DNA of 64,000 nt, from positions 21,082,899 through 21,146,898 of the forward strand of contig NC_052394.1 of assembly GCF_009389715.1 (NCBI RefSeq), read 5' to 3'. Below are positions 49,601 through 62,200 of the stretch, one piece after another (within the stretch, counting starts at the first letter, position 1; each line of letters begins with the position of its first letter). The notes under the pieces are model-generated. The model was not told where the DNA came from. It ran no database searches and was given only the letters and a program-made list of their open reading frames with translations. This DNA is from Phoenix dactylifera. Taxonomy: Eukaryota; Streptophyta; Magnoliopsida; Arecales; Arecaceae. The translations under genes and the position numbers were made by a program.

Positions 49601-50859
49601 ATACTTAATCAACAAAAAATTACTAAGGATCTCCATACCCATTACATGAAATCCTTATAATCTCTGGAGGAACAATATACACTCCCAAGAAAGCTATAGA
49701 TTGTATTTTTTGTCAAAGAATGGATAAAGCATCCATTTCAAACAACAAGGGACTATTACGCCTATCCTCAGATACAATCACAAGTTAATAGTTTTGTGTG
49801 CAATCATCACTAGACATGCATTTTCACTAAGGAAAGCATACTCCCTACAAACTGATAACCTTACATAATGATGGTATTTAACAAGTCAAAATCAACAGAA
49901 AAGATCTAAATTCTAATTAATATTTTTGGATGAGAACTTCCGGAAGGAGGAATCATCATTTGCATATCCCCATTCAAATCAGATCTAACACAGAAATTAC
50001 AAGTAACTCGCTTAACCCTAATCCAGCAATCAGAGCCTCTGCATCCCTGGCCTCATTTTAAAGCCAAAGTTACGCATTTTTTCTTCCTTCTTCCTCTGTT
50101 TGACATGCGATAACAAATATTCTACAAATATCCAAAGAAATCAAGAAACTCTTACTTTTCCCAGATATGAGATGAAAGAAAGAAAAGCATGAAATCATTC
50201 GACTGATCTTGGAGCTATAACCAAGAAAGGAACGGAACCCCTACAGCCCGCAGTCATAATATAACAGCAAAATCAAGGAGCCCATGGCTTACCTCTCGTT
50301 GCCATTGAAGCGGGCTCCGAAGAAGAAGGCGACAGAGAGGAGCCACGAGTCGCTGTGCACCGCCACCAGCGAGAGCCAATCCTTCCGGTTCATCCCGTCC
50401 CTCGCGAAGTTGATCCCGAGCGCCGGCTCCGGCAGCTCCGGCGGCACCTCCTCCGCCGGCAACGTCACCTCCCACATCCCTCCAGGATGCCCATACAAGC
50501 ACAAGTTCTCCTTCTCTGCATCAAATCAACCCACACCCAAATCCCTCGATTCCAAGAACCAGATCCAACACCAAAACAATCCTGATCTCAAACTTCTACC
50601 GATCTTTACCAAAAAAAACAAAAAAAAACTCACCCGGATCGCACATCGCATAGAACTCATCGACATCTGAGGGTAGAACAGATCCCAAGAAAATATGAGA
50701 AAACAACCAAAAAAAAGTCGAAAAGATCGAGCAAAAGAGGGATTGGAGAAGGAGAAGACCAGTGGTGAGGGCGCGGACGATGGCAGCACGGCGGCCGCTG
50801 TAGTCTTTGTAGATCTCCTCGACAGTCCGGGGGGCCGACGAGACCTGAACCACGTCCAT
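40626..50859 (-). CDS. Alfin1-like PHD finger protein
   Basis: Five exons, 50859-50760, 50666-50634, 50515-50293, 41067-40947 and 40877-40626, join in frame through GT/AG sites to give 242 aa. Residues 1-135 form the Alfin domain ([43 protein letters not shown]). A variable acidic/serine linker follows, then a C-terminal C4HC3 PHD finger with C189, C192, C205, C208, H213, C216, C232 and C235 and the aromatic W of ERWFHG. In plants this family reads H3K4me2/3 through the PHD finger in the nucleus and is linked to germination and salt or stress responses. Length matches the usual 240-260 aa. The first ATG of the conserved [17 protein letters not shown] start is used. Intron 3 is unusually long (9.2 kb) through transposon insertions. 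Which family member it is cannot be told. Confidence 0.95.
44050..44745 (-). mobile_element. LINE RNase H-like fragment inside the Alfin-like intron
   Basis: The minus strand reads [19 protein letters not shown] (44700-44640), then further down [15 protein letters not shown] (about 44315-44270), DIWMLTSS and YREANRL (about 44215-44150). This is the order of the C-terminal region of plant LINE ORF2. Stops and frame changes make it inactive. It has the same orientation as the host gene. Limits are approximate. Confidence 0.65.
48930..49570 (+). repeat. LTR-like dispersed repeat, copy B
   Basis: This is the second copy of the repeat at 16030-16690, same strand, with the shared ATTATAAATAGAGG TATA-like block at about 49407 and AATGAAAGAAAA downstream. 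It lies antisense to the Alfin-like gene, inside its third intron. Exact termini and target duplications were not resolved. Confidence 0.55.
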
Positions 50860-51481
50860 GGGAGGCGATCTCGACCCGGATCCAACCGTTGGGAGGCCGA
50901 TCCCGAGGCTTTTAAAGACGAGAAGAGGTATTTCTTGACAGCGCAGTGCCGACTTCAGTCGCCAAGAGATTATATGCGGAAAGAAACAGTGAAAACACCC
51001 CCTTCTTAACACCGCCGGGATAAAACTGGGACGTGTTCATTAGGAATTTACAAATACACATTCCTTTTCAAATGAACACCCTCTGCCTCCCTCCAGATAC
51101 GTTTTAAATAGAGAGGGGAGTATCTTCTGCAAATGCGGAGTGGGTTTATCAATTAAATTTTATTTCTTTCCTTTTGTGGCTTTTTATTACTTGCTTTTTG
51201 CTTACTCATGGTCTTTGATAACCTTCAAATCAAGGGCATACACTAATATCAAATGTTGTGTTGGAGACCAGCTAATTTGGTTTGGACTTAATGGCTAGGT
51301 CTGGTGTTCCAATTTTATTCGTAAAAGACACTTGCACTTAAATGCCGAGCAATGATGTTGTATTGTTGTATTTAATAAGATGGTTGCATGAGTGTCGTAT
51401 GATTAATAGTCCATTATTTTTAGTTGTTTGAGTGCTATCCTAGTAATCGCCCTCCGTTTAGGTACACAAATTGGTAAAAAT
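50860..51481. other. upstream region of the Alfin-like gene
   Basis: Should contain the Alfin-like promoter and 5' UTR, reading leftwards. No unambiguous TATA box was picked. Open frames at 50596-51012 (-) and 50695-51009 (+) are extensions or antisense of exon 1. Confidence 0.4.
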
Positions 51482-51962
51482 TAGGGGTGGCAAAATATGA
51501 CCCAACCTGCCAATCCGACCTATGTTCGACCCGCCATAAACATGTTTGGATTTGGTTTAAACAGGTTCGGATCGTAAACAGGTCGACCCATTTAATCTGT
51601 TTATTAATTAGGTCGGATATGGGTTTTAGATGTTTGATCCGTTTAAACCATTTAATCCATTTAATTGTTGGGCAGGTTAAACAGGTTGGGTTGGGCAGGT
51701 TAAACAAGTCTAAACAGGTTAAATGGGTTGGGTTAGGCAAACATGTTAAACGGGTAGGGTCGGGTTGGGCAAACAGATTACTTGTTTATTGAACAGGTTA
51801 AACGGGTCGGATCGGGTTACTTATTTATAAAACATGATAGGTTCAGATTGTAATTTCTGACATGTTTAATAAACAGATCGGGTTCAGGTTTATGATTTTC
51901 TGACTCGACCTGCATGTAACCCGACCAGTTTATAATCCGACCCGACCCGATTGCCACTCCTA
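51482..51962. mobile_element. hAT-type MITE
   Basis: A 481-bp element has inverted ends TAGGGGTGGCAA and TTGCCACTCCTA (one mismatch) and an 8-bp flanking duplication, GTAAAAAT (51474-51481) against GTAGAAAT (51963-51970), also one mismatch. That fits the hAT superfamily. The inside is made of many short repeats around GGTTAAACAGGTT, GGGTCGGGTTGGGC and CGACCCGACC; this kind of GTGGCAA-ended repeat is familiar from many plant genomes. Open frames on both strands here are artefacts. Confidence 0.82.
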
Positions 51963-51970
51963 GTAGAAAT

Positions 51971-53200
51971 ATTGCGTAGATGATTAGTTTAGATATAAGG
52001 TACGTATGAAAAAAATTTTATGCAGCACTTTTTTTTATATTTTTTCTATCAATTATGTATTATATGAAGTTGCAACATCTGGAAGCTCGTAATTAACCAT
52101 GAGTTAAATTCTTACAGTTATTAGTGACTAAAAAATTAATAAAACAAAGATTTCAAGAATGAAATAGTGTGGATAAATAGATCTCATGTAGGACTAGCTT
52201 ACCTATTTATTTAGGGATGATGTTTTCACAAGAATGGCACAGACCTATGGAGCCTTCATTGTATGCAAGGATATTTTTGTTTCCATATGACTTCCAAATA
52301 CAAACCTGCAATGGAAGATAAAAATTTGATGATTGAATTAAAGAAACGCCGAAGTAATAGTGTAAGTAAAACTTGAAAAGAATATGAACCAGTCAAAATT
52401 ATGTAATAGTGAAGGATAGTAAGGAAAACTTGATACTTACATAACCATATGGGTTGTTCATTTTTAAATTATATATTATAAAAAGATCAATATATTGATG
52501 TATTATTGGAAAAAAAAACTAGGAGGTGATTGACAGCATCTCTGGTTGGTCTTTTTAACCACCATTTTCATCGACTTCCTCGGGGTAAAAATAACACATC
52601 AATACTCCAACTGTACTGTTTTACTGACACCCAGTTAGAAAAAAAAAGGCTCACTGGTAGAAAATACTTTTGGGAGCCAACCAGGGGCAATGTGTTATAC
52701 CATGCTCATTTCTACAAAATAAGTATCAAGTCACATTTGTGGACACAGTTATTAGAACAGTACATCAGAAAGTTGCATCCTTAACTTTACCAAACCTTCT
52801 AATTGAAAGTTCAGCTAAAAAGGCGGCTACTCTTTTTCCCCCTTGTACTTCCAATAGGAAAGCAAAGAAGTACTCCCGGGTTTAGAAACGAAGATAAATC
52901 CAATTTACCAAGCAAGAGAATTCCAATTTACAAACACTGTCCTTATTACAAAATTTAGGAAAATATAATTGGATTGCCACTATTATAATCATTTCAGAGC
53001 AAAAGAAAATAAAAGACGAGGTCCTGCTGACTCAAGACATCAAATGGAACCACCAGATTTGCAAACTGGAAAAGGTAACATTTACAAACACTAGACCGAA
53101 AAAACTAGGGAAAAATAAGGAGATTAACACGACTACAATTATTTCACAGAGGAATGCCAGATACTACATTATGCATATAATTACAGCAATCTTTAAATTG
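51971..53200. other. intergenic, includes 3' flank of the D53-like gene
   Basis: AT-rich; the part nearest 53200 is probably the 3' UTR of the D53-like gene. Open frames at 52530-52885 (+) have no recognised domain. Confidence 0.4.
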
Positions 53201-56200
53201 TCAATTTAGACAAATTCTTGAGGGAAGGAGGACTCCAGGTGCATGCTCCTTAACAAACACATCCTCACAAGCAACAAGTCTAAGAATGGTTCGAGTCGAG
53301 AGCTTGTACTTTTCCCTCAACTCAGTGAAGCTCCTGCCGAGTACTTGCTCAAACCAAACATTCAGAGCTCCTCTGTCTTCCAATAGCCATGCGGCTGCAA
53401 GTATCTGCTCCATTACCTTCACATCAATCTCCAGCATACACTCAGAGCCAATTTTGTCATGGAAGCTCTTACTGATTTCCCTTAATATATTATCAGCAAG
53501 GGCATCAAAATCGTAAGGCTTAAAGTTCACAGTTGCATCCACCGAGTTGAAGAAATCTTCCACCCATGCTGCTGTATTATCTGATGTAGAGCTGTTCTCA
53601 TGGCTGCTGCTGTTATCCATGTCATTTGCCTCAACCTCGTCTACAGGCAGATTCAAGTCTAGGAATGTGTTTGACGTCTTATGTGCCCGTTTTGCAGTCC
53701 CCAAAGATTCATGGTGCTCTTTGAAGTCATCAGCAACATCCAGCTTGCGTTTACTTACAAAAACTGAGGATAAAGATGCTTGCTTATTCCTAGACTTTTG
53801 CCTTGAAGCAATCAGCACATTAACATTTGGATTGCTGCTGGCAGCCTCTGAAACAGGCTGTATCAAAATCTTCATCTGCCATCCCTGAGCTGCAAGAATC
53901 CTTTCCTCTGAGAATTTAATAGAATCTGTCCTTGGGGAAAAGGCCTTAGCTCGAGCCTTTGTTGCAGTTATCACAAAAATGGTGTTGCTGATACGAAATT
54001 CCCTTCCATGAGAATCAGGAAATTTGCCAGTTTTATGAGCCCGGGATAAGCTCTTCTGAACTGGCAAATCAGCTTTATCCAGATTTTCAAGGAAAACAAT
54101 GGACCATGGCTTCTTGCCCAACTCCCCAGCAATATGATCCACGATTGTCTTGCCTCTGAACATCTCATCGTACCCACTGACCTCTTGCTGGTTGCAGATG
54201 GTAGTTGGACAATTAGTACCAACTTGGTAGCTTAGATCAATGCAGATCAAGTTTTCCTTGCTGCCATACATCAATTCTGCAAGAGCCACTGCTACCTTCT
54301 TCTTTCCAACCTTATCAGGACCAAGAAAAGTGAGCCAGATATCTCCTTTTAGGCTTGCACCATGCCGCCTTTCATCACTTGTTCTGCAACGTACTATAGT
54401 TTGACTAATAGCACTCAAGGCTTCTTCCTGTCGGCCAACTTTATTGATGAGACTAGTACAGAATGATTTGTAATTACTTTGATCAATCTTCTGACACAAA
54501 TTGGATGAACCCTGACATCGTTGGTCAAAGGCAGGTACACCACCAGCCTTTGAAACTGAGGGAATGTGCATGAGTGGATATGTACTGTTTGCCAGCAGAT
54601 CAGGACAAGCAGAGTAAGAATGAGATTGAATGAAAACCTCCGGAACATTTCGGCTGAAATCATCAACCTTCTTGGATGGCAAACACCCAGAGCAATCTTC
54701 CAAATGATTTGTGTGTTTTTGATTGGTGGAGTGTTCATCCTTGCAAGCTGGCTCATGAAGGGTTCCTAAAACCAAATCTGTCCTAACAGATGTTACAGAG
54801 GAAGGTGAAGCATGATCATCATGATCGCCCGAATCTGATTGTGCACGTTGGTCAGACTGGAATCCCTCTCTCTGAAGCTGTTCACTTTTTGATAGTCTGA
54901 CCTGAAGTTTAGATATTAAGTCCCTATTTTTGGATTCAGGAATAACAGGAAGTGATAAACTCTGGCTAGCTGGGGCAATCTTCTGTAAATCCACTACCAC
55001 AGGAAATGGATTTTCATAACCTTTTTGGTTTCGATTTAAATCATGATTCTTGCTGTTCTGGTTATTGGCTCTCTCCTTATCAGAAATGCATGGAAGACCA
55101 ACAACGTTTGGAAGCATCTGGAAACTGTCAGTCTCAAACCTCTGGCATCCCCGGTGAATGCGCTGACAATAATCATTCCACTTCTTTTGCAAATCCATTA
55201 TTTTCACATTCAACAATGTCTTATCATCTTTAGCCTGCACTGAAGAAAAATGAAAGATTTTTACACAAAAAAGGAGCAAAGAAGCCGAAAAAAACCTATC
55301 TGATATGCCTGATGATTCAACAAATAGAAATTTCTAATTCAAGATTTTAAAACTATTCTAAATATATAATGTCTTCAACTCTCCAAAAAAAAGGTAAAGA
55401 CATGAAAAATTTCAACAAACACACCTTTGATGCATCTAATCCATCATTCATACTAAAAACATTAGCTCTCTGCATCCAAGAAGGCACATCCATTAACTGC
55501 TGATCTTCTGCTGAAGCTGAATGTCCCTTCAGAATAGCAGCAACATCTTGTTCACATTTGTCATTACAATGCTGGCAGCGGAGTGCTGACGGGTAATGGC
55601 AGCTTAGCAGACCCTTTGACTCATATATTGTAGGGAAAAAACCTCCAAATGGAACAAATGAATCCATTAAGCTGGGAATATTTCACAAGCAGAAAATGGT
55701 GAGAATTAACTCCAAGTGCAAAAGGATGCAACAAAAATCATACGTACAAAGATAGCAGAAAGAAAAAGCAAATTTATCAACTTAAAAAATCAATAAGCAT
55801 GTTTAGTGCTTTACAAACCAACTCCCATGTCATTTTTTACATCATGCAATAACCTACAAGTTGCAGCCTACTAGATAGTCCGCTTATCAACAATAGCAAC
55901 TTTTTTTCTATATCCTGTGGAAATGCCATCTCAAATAGTTATAAAAGTTTAAACTTGTCAGAAAAGCTTAAGGACATTTTTGTTTGATGAATTACATGCG
56001 AAAAGTCTTGATACAGGAAGATGTAAAATACAAAAATGAAAAGGGAAATGGGGTTCAAAGATTGATCCCGTCAAAATAGTAGATCATTAAAAAAATCAAG
56101 AGCAGCGTTTGATAAGTCAAACCAATGAAAAGAAATAAGACCCCTAATATGTTGACATCCAAAGAAAGTATTTGCTCTGGTCATAATTATTATATTGTCC

Positions 56201-59200
56201 ACACAGATTTTCCTTCAAGAATACTTCTGCATCATTATTATTTCTTTGTCAACTTATCAATGTAAAGAGAAGCCATGTGAAGAGCCCATGACTTCTTACA
56301 TAAAACAACCAGGTTCACCTGTGTGATTCGAAGCCTAAAGGTAAGGCATGGTTTACTGTACTGGACCTTATTGCCTGATACCGAGCATACCATACCAGTA
56401 GCAAAATGATATTTTGTATGGGAATGTACCAAGTGTCTATACCACGAACAAACCCATGCCAATACTATTTTAGCATGGTATCCGTACACGTGCCAAAACC
56501 AGTACTGTGAATCATAAGGCAAGGTAAAAACAGATTTAAGGGAAAGAGAAAAAGGAGTACAGGCAACAAAATATAGAAAGTAGAAGAGAGGAGATTAGGA
56601 AATGGGTGAATTACAAGCAAGAAAATTAATTCCTTAGTAAGATGAGCCCCTTTTATAGTGGCCAGACTATAATCTACATAATTTTGAAACAGAAAAAAGA
56701 TTTGCCATCAACAACATATGATATTGGTTGTTCCCAGAGTAGATTGGCTTAAGGATGCTGCTTCCATTAAAAGGTTCTTATATCCATCTTGTTAAAGAAA
56801 GGCCACAGAATAGTGTTAGTAGTTAAAGTTCCAGCAATAATTTTTCCTTCTTAATTGGTATAACCTGTTTGTCTTTTGTAATACTCCACCCCTCCAAATG
56901 AAGTGAAACGTGGTCAGGTAAAATCCATTTGGCAAGTTCATCGGTGCCACAGAAACTCACAACTCAGAATGATATGCAGAGATATCCATATCATGATTCA
57001 CAACCAGTTTTTCTTAAAATTCATTAGGCCTCTGCAGTCTGTAAGATGATCAAATTTGGTGAGGACCCACCCCTAAGGAAAAAGAATAAGCTTGGATCAA
57101 GAAATATGAACAATCAAATATTTCCAGCTTCATGTATCCATCCATGCATTGCTAAAAATAATGTATCCAACCATGCAAGAATAAAGTCCAAACAATCTGC
57201 AAAGTACGACTCGATATCTCCATCTCCTCTTTTCCAGTCAACATTACAGTCTGCTGTTTCAGTGCTGCAGACAAAGCGGAGTCAACCTGTTATCACTTCT
57301 GATAGTTTCGATGAACAATGTGAGCCCAAGTTGTCTGGCTCAAATGGGAAGTTCTTGCATTAGATGATGGCCACTCTCAATTAGAGAGCTAATGTCCCCA
57401 TGTTTTCCATAATGTTATTGAACTGGCATCTTGCATAATGTTTCTTTTACTGGAAGAAGATTAATATCAGAAAAATTTATGGTGTAAGATGCTAGACAAA
57501 CACTCTGGCAGAATTCAATATAGTATATTCCAGAAATGGAAAATGATTGAATGAATGGAAGTTATATATGATGATATTTTCCAGACAGCCTTTCTAGTAA
57601 CTGTGGCTCCTCTGCTAACTTGAACTATCCCACTGCAGTTCCAACTTCTTCTAGAGAAACAAGATACAAAAACAATGAACGAATAAGCTGGCCAAAAAAC
57701 AGCATTTGTGCAAATGAAGGAATATCTTGGTACAGAATATGAGAAGGAAATTATGTAGCCATAGCAACAAGATGAGGACTTACATGTGGCTTAGATGAAG
57801 GAACTTGAAAGGAAGTATTAATTATTTAGCTTCTTTGAATTAACAATTGTCAACATTGAACTTAAATCACACCTTGCTATTGGCCTTTTTCCTGTTCTTT
57901 TATTAATATGCTGACTGACATTAGCTTTTGTTATAACCCTATTCTGATTTCAAATGCCAAGACTGCCTGATGCATTGGCTGATGTAAACTTAAGGGCTAC
58001 AGTTAATCTGGACAAGTATTCTGTTTACACCAGGAGTCAATCCCTAACCTAAATTGCTAATCGAGTACAGGACCTCAAAAGGACAGGAATTGACTGAATA
58101 TTTAAAAGAAACATAGTACATATCGAGCGACAAAACACTTAAGATGAATAATTGAGATGAAGATGATAAGGTATAGAGGCCATATCATGGCGAGAGAATT
58201 GCCAACAAAGAACAAACAGAAGTATTAATCATCTATCTGAACCTTTTCGATGCCATAACATTAGTAATTGAAGAAGGCAAGCATCTGATGCACAAATTGG
58301 TTAGCTTTATCAGTAAGCACATAAAAGGGCTTAGCTTCATAAAATAATTGAAAAATATTATCGACTTATTAAAAACCATTAACAAGTAATGCAACTTTTT
58401 CAGCAGAATATCCAACAGAAAGCATACACATATTAATACATTGAGACTCAGAGGAAAGCTTTAAAAGCTGACCTGTCTCACAGAAATAGTACTTTGCAGG
58501 CATAAAATATGCCTGGCTAGAAAATTAGAAATGGAATGGAGATAAGGCATGGACAAGCAGAAAGAAGGTGAGACTGTAGCCAACTTAGAAAGAGAAAAGC
58601 AAAACTAAATGAATTGAATCTTGCATGTAGCAAACAAATATGAGAAATAATGAACTTACTCATCTCTGGTGATGGATGATTGAGAGCTGTTTGACTAATA
58701 AACCAATAGGTTCAAGCATGGGATATAATCTCAAGCTCCATGAAGTGAGTTGACAACTTGGCCAACGAAAGTCCACCAGAGTATTTTCAGTTAATGATTC
58801 AAAATCAACTCAATGCGTCTTAGATTACAATTTAGAAAAATAAGAAAGGCACAGGATAGAAGAAACTGGATTTAGCATACTGAAAAAGAATTTCTGACGT
58901 AAATTATGCAATTGTTTGCAAAATGCCAAATTATAATGGAAAAACTCTAGAGAAATATTGCTCGTGAGGAGGAATTTTCCGGCTATGCTCCAAAGTATGC
59001 TAGAAAAGTAGCAGCTAGACATGAAATTTGAATGGCTTGAGTTTCAAAGTAAGAGAATCAATCCGGCACCACAACTATTTCTGTTCAAAATTCAAATATA
59101 ACATAGTCAAGTGCATTAATCCTAGAATATCACCCTTGAAGAACATCTTCCTAGCCACTAGATAGCATAACTTTAATCAAGGTTCATCCTAGTTCACCAC

Positions 59201-62200
59201 TGATAACAATAGTAGATCTCTTCATGACATATGGAAAGAGGGTGAATGGAAGTGACAAAAATGGTGGAGGCAACAGAGAGCCATTGAAAGCCTCAAGACA
59301 GCAGGATTTGAGGTGAGAGCTTGGGGTAGAATAATGAGACCACAGATCATGTAGTTTGAGTGTTATATAACTAGACTCATGATTGATCAAAAAACTATAT
59401 TTGGTTGCTTAGTTTCTAGATTCGGTTGCTTAGTTTCTAGATTCATTAATCTTGTATTATACAATTTTAATATCTTATCACATTTTATTGTCGAAATGGA
59501 AACCTTTTATTTAATAGGAGAAACAACCAATGATTAAATGCATAACAATATTTTATAAACCTCTCATCCAAAACCTCCTATCCCATTATCACTATTCTAA
59601 CCCCAACCACAGATCCTACAACCCACCACCCTATGGCTTCCGATGCCTCTTTGACACCACTTTTTCATCATTCTCATTTTCACCCTCTTTTCTTGCACAA
59701 TGAAAAGTGAAAATGAGAACCTTTTCATCATTCTCATTTTTCTCAATTGTTCTCCAAAGTCAGAAATTTGGTGTTCAAGAGTAATTCGACAAGGTTGAGA
59801 AATTCAGAGTTTGGAAAAATTGGGCATAGCCAAAGAAAATTTAGGAGAAATTTGGAACATCTGAAAAATAACAAAAGAAACTATTCCTGAACTTGGAAAT
59901 CACAGGGGATGAGATTGAGATAGCCACTGTGGCCGAGGGAGTGGATGTGCGCTTTGCCGAGGAGGTGTGAAGATAAGCTAAGAAATTAATGCATGTAGGG
60001 GCAGCAGACATGGATCTAAGTTGAGATAGAGGAGAAGACGAGGAAGTCATGGCATGTGGGCGGATGAAAGGGAAAAAGTGGAGGGTGGAAGAACAGGAGA
60101 CGTGGCTTGCTCTGAAGTCCCAACTCCCAAGTATTAGATTTCTCTTACAAAAAAAAAGGAAATTTTTTTAACATAAATAAATTAAAAAGACCTCTACACC
60201 CACTGGCCACCTCAGTGCCTTGAGCCATGAGCGCGAAATACAACTTCTACATGGAAACTAGCAGCAAATAGTTTTCTATTTTGTGATTTATCCATATATT
60301 TCTTGTATTCTATCTGCAATTAGATTGCAAATGAACTAATTACTCGCAAAATAATTCTGCAAGGTTATCAACTACATATAATTCACAGATTCTTCAAAAA
60401 TTTGGCAAATCTTATTACTATGCTATTCTCCTTAATGCCAACCCGAGATGGAAAGTTGGTGTAAATTATTCCCCACGTGACCAAGAAAGAATTTTCTAGC
60501 AGCATTTTTTAGCTATTCATGTTTCTTTTTCATTAAATTTGGGAGGTGGTATCTTTTCTTTATTATCATGTATCAAGGTTTGCCGTAACGGTCGGTACTG
60601 TACCATAACGAACGTACCATACCGTACCGATACCAAAGCGGTATGCAATCTTGTGCCATATCGGAATTTGGTTCACCTTACTGACTCATACTGTATCACG
60701 TATGGACACTATGATAGAATACCAGTACAAGGCCTAATACCAAGATGGCGAACCTTGTCATTCACCTTTGGCATGGTTCTCCTTTCCTACTATAGAAAAC
60801 CGAAGCATGTGATGGAGATAAGCTGCAAAGCTTTCAAAATATCTTCCATAGTAATGTTTTCCATCATCATCCCCCCACTCAAGTAGGATCATCAAAGTGT
60901 GCCTCAAGCACCATGGACTGCACTTCTTCATGTCCCAACAGAAATTTTGCCTTTTATAAGATCATAATTGATGTGGAGATGTCATTCGAAGATGGTCCAA
61001 TGTTAGCAAGTCCTCTTGGCATTATTCTCCTTTGTTTGTTCTCTACCATGCCTAAGTGTGATTTCTTTGAGAAATCAATTGTGCTATATGATTAAATGTG
61101 AACAGTGCTAGAAGCCTAGAATACAGTTTTATGTATGGCTCACCTAGGTGTTAGGCTCTCTTTATCTTAATAATGATATTTTGTGTTTTTTTTGGTTAAA
61201 AATTACGCCCAAACCTAATCATAAGAAATGTTTCAAAACCATTGCCTTAGCTCAAATCGTTTTGGTCACCACATCACTATCTGCCATTTCGATTGCAAGT
61301 CAACCACAGTTGGTTTCATCCTACTTCCTTGCCCTTTACCTTTTGTGGTCTCATCTGATTACCTTAAATCAAAAGAGGTGACAAAGGGTAACAGGAGGAC
61401 TACAGAGATACTTTGCTCCCCACCCCTGTAGAACTATAGATGGTAACCGGAGATGAACAATGATCAAAGTCACCGGTCCTACCGGCAAACATGAAGTGGT
61501 AGAATGTCTAAAAACAATTCATATTCCACATTTAAGGGTTCGCATAGCTCTAGTCCAGTGGAGACCAACATCCTTGCTAAGGGGACGGGAGGAAATTGAG
61601 GTAGGCATAATCCACACAGATGTCTCAAGAGTGAGAGAGGTATGGGGTTCAACAAGAAGGTCTCTTGTGCATGGAAGATTTGGCATCCAAGGCTGGGAGT
61701 TGTCCCTCCAACATATAATAATATAAATGACTGACCCAAACATTTGTTGAATCAGAACGATCAAATGGTTAAAGCAGTTTATCCATCCAATTTGATGGTT
61801 CAAGGTGGATTCTCTACAAATCTAGATCACCACTTAATCCAACCTTTATTAGTTAGTGTCTGATGATTGTCGAGCTGGTTAAAAACTATGAGTCTGTATG
61901 CATTTTCCACACCTTTTGATCTACCTGCATCTCATGGTACAAAAACAAGCAGATTTGAGGAGCTGTGTCGTTGTTGTTAACTGGCCTTGAGCTCACAAAA
62001 TTTGGGCATAAACAGTTAGTATGAAAGCAAGTCATTATTTTGCGCAAGTAATCCAAATGAAGAAGCACAATACCACGAGGCCGGCCTCCAAACAGGATTC
62101 CAATCTCTGCCTAAAAACAAACCTTTCCACAAGCAAAACAAGACCTTACAGTCATCAATATATTCAGGAAATTCAAGGATGATGAGCATAGCTTTAATTT

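Larger units (their letters stand above)
41068..50292 (-). other. 9.2-kb intron 3 of the Alfin-like gene
   Basis: Bounded by GTAAG (next to 50293) and CAG (next to 41067). It is AT-rich and holds a LINE fragment (44050-44745), an LTR-like repeat (48930-49570) and a weak tandem repeat of about 65-70 bp at 46040-46300 (AAACCATCATT..). No nested gene with recognisable domains was found; open frames such as 47086-47355 or 50284-50670 are non-coding or antisense to exon 3. Confidence 0.8.

Noticed and set aside
51435..51792. Overlapping 101-codon frames on both strands
   Set aside because: They lie within the hAT MITE and reflect its internal short repeats.
53286..53888. Plus-strand open frames opposite D53 exon 3
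   Set aside because: Antisense images of a conserved coding exon, with no domain of their own.
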